Below, one piece after another: positions 62,645-64,000 of a DNA stretch of 64,000 nt. A model generated the notes under the pieces. That model was not told where the DNA came from, ran no database searches, and saw nothing but the letters and a program-made list of their open reading frames with translations. The stretch lies in assembly GCA_016713025.1 (NCBI GenBank), contig JADJPZ010000004.1, positions 2,852,001 to 2,916,000 of the forward strand, in the 5' to 3' direction. A program made the translations under genes and the position numbers. The stretch comes from Saprospiraceae bacterium (lineage in GTDB: Bacteria; Bacteroidota; Bacteroidia; Chitinophagales; Saprospiraceae). The stretch's first letter is position 1, and the number at the start of each line of letters is the position of its first letter.

Positions 62645-64000
62645 TTAATAGAGATAACTTGGATTTATGATAAAGTCATTGGATTGCAATTGGACAGATT
62701 TGCCATTGGCATTAGCATACATCAGCTCTCCTTGATAACTTGCCCCAATTTTAAACCTATCGGATGCATAATAGTACAAACCCAACTCGATTCTTAGACC
62801 TCGGTATCTTGAAAAGCTCACAAATTTACCACTTTTTAACATCGGAATCGCCATACCGGCTCTTGTGGGATCGAAAGTCCCTTCTTCCATATATCTACTC
62901 GGATATGGATGGCCATAGATTGGTTGAATCAAGTAAGCCAGTATGGGTGTTTCTATTGATGTTTGAACCGCAATATCTTCATCTTTTATTGTATTCGTAT
63001 AACTTAGTTTCGGTCCTATAGATTGGACAATAGTATAACTTATAGCATTGTTGGTAAACATACTGCTATATACTGATTTTGGAAAATTAAGCGTGGTATT
63101 GTGGTTAGTGAAGCCGCCTATCCACAATTGATTACCTGCCTTTCTTTGATAAGAGTATCGGTGTGAAATAATCATTGAATTTAATGTGAAATAGGGATCT
63201 TTTTATGCCCTTTAACATATGTAAAATCCAAATGATGATGACTCCAGCTATTTTCTTTTCTTGATCCGAACACCATCCCATATTTTGGTGACCAATTGCT
63301 AAATGATTTTGCACTCAATCGTTGGTCATTGATTTTTGTTTTGGATATCCCGAGTCTTAGGCCAATTTCTTTACCATAAGGTATAAACGCAGCATCATTC
63401 TGCCCAAAACCTGAAGAAATCGGAAGCAAAGAGACAAATAAGAATACAATGATAGCAAAAAAGCTTCCTTCAGGTTTTTTAAGCTTGCCGATGATCTCTA
63501 TTTTTCGTAAGTTAAAAGCTATAAAAATCCCGCCGATAATACCGGGTACAAACCAATTAAACACACCCGATAAAAAGTTATTAACCACAACAAATGCTGT
63601 TACAGATGCTATATATCCGCCTGATATATTGCCTATGTGCATTGTTAGCCAGTTCTTTTTGACAAAATCAATGTTCCGTAGTTGATAAAAATTTCTAATG
63701 GCAAATATCAATCCCACAAGACCTAAAACTCCAGCTACCATGTGGAAGGAACCAGAAAATATAAGCGGAACTGTGACCATCAGAATGCAAGTCACCACCA
63801 TGATGATGTGAATGAGTCTGTCAGCTGAAAAAGAATGTGTAGTACTTTTATATTTTATCGCCCGTTTGCCGATGATGATAAAATAGCTGCTAAATACCCC
63901 AATTGAAAACAAAAATGGATTGTAATGATCAGGCATGTTTGCTACTATCAAAGACAATAAAATTGAACTGCCAAGTGTGTAATAAAATACTCGTCCACTA
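62645..64000 (-). pseudogene. Membrane domain fused to beta-barrel-like protein, frameshifted, partial
   Basis: The frame enters from the right edge of the window with no start codon in view. From 64000 to about 63490 it encodes five or six membrane helices (for example LIHIIMVVTCILMVTVPLIF, WFVPGIIGGIFIAFNL), resembling DUF2306-like proteins. It continues without a stop into a signal-peptide-like helix (FFAIIVFLFVSLLPISSGFGQ) and strands rich in Tyr/Ser that look like an outer membrane barrel. At the T5 run 63200-63204 one T is missing; adding it joins FTYVKGHKK to DPYFTLNSMIISHRYSYQR and carries the barrel on to 62645. An inner membrane domain and a barrel in one chain is odd; perhaps two genes have lost their boundary. 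Confidence 0.6.

Overview
The window is AT-rich and looks like the chromosome of a Bacteroidota bacterium, most likely from the Saprospiria/Chitinophagia side of the phylum. The reasons are: gene starts without Shine-Dalgarno sequences; several -7 boxes of the TAnnTTTG type; a type B T9SS C-terminal sorting domain; the DUF4271-hemD pair; a futalosine-pathway menaquinone enzyme (MqnD); a UpxY-like NusG paralogue; and a DUF1501/PSCyt1-DUF1549-DUF1553 cluster that Bacteroidota share with Planctomycetes. The phylum is a confident inference; the family is not.

1-24.1 kb, minus strand: a long cell-surface polysaccharide cluster. It is headed by a winged-helix protein and a NusG/UpxY-like antiterminator, followed by aminotransferases, Ugd, RfbB, RfbA, a chain-length determinant, left-handed beta-helix acyltransferases, an MsbA/PglK-like ABC exporter, a YfhO-like membrane protein, an epimerase, a deacetylase and a glycosyltransferase that runs off the left edge. 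The sugar genes suggest dTDP-4-keto-6-deoxyglucose and a 2,3-diamino-uronic acid of the Wbp/Wlb type. The cluster holds accessory genes (two Uma2 proteins, a retropepsin-like protein, a toxin-antitoxin pair, a nucleotidyltransferase pair) and several small mobile elements. An IS66-family element has cut the deacetylase gene with a perfect 8-bp target duplication.

24.2-43.9 kb: mostly housekeeping. RNase P RNA, a methyltransferase, a Wzi/RemB-like outer membrane protein, MetH, a large SLBB polysaccharide export protein, a histidine kinase-response regulator pair, DUF4271 plus hemD, a CoA pyrophosphatase, a LamG protein secreted by T9SS, YbaB, a pyruvate dehydrogenase E2 and an LTA-synthase-like sulfatase-fold enzyme.

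44-54 kb: a minus-strand cytochrome c/DUF1501 cluster (large PSCyt1-DUF1549-DUF1553 protein, DUF1501 protein, DUF2231-cytochrome-LRR protein, beta-propeller, small chitobiase-C-like protein) split by two toxin-antitoxin loci. 54-64 kb: a thioesterase, MqnD, a 0.9-kb gene-free stretch with a transposon-like element and a probable small minus-strand transcript, a DNA2/UPF1-type helicase, two tandem SSBs, a GNAT acetyltransferase, an S41 peptidase and a broken membrane/outer-membrane reading frame.

Two themes stand out. First, small non-autonomous transposons: two of about 162 bp with IS66-type ends and 8-bp duplications, one of 197 bp with perfect 20-bp ends and a 9-bp duplication, and a 100-bp palindromic repeat present twice. 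Second, an unusual number of broken genes: all three toxins of the toxin-antitoxin loci are defective while their antitoxins are open; three larger genes carry one in-frame stop or an IS; four more carry a one-base homopolymer length change. The homopolymer cases may be sequencing errors; the IS insertion and the toxin lesions look like real decay.
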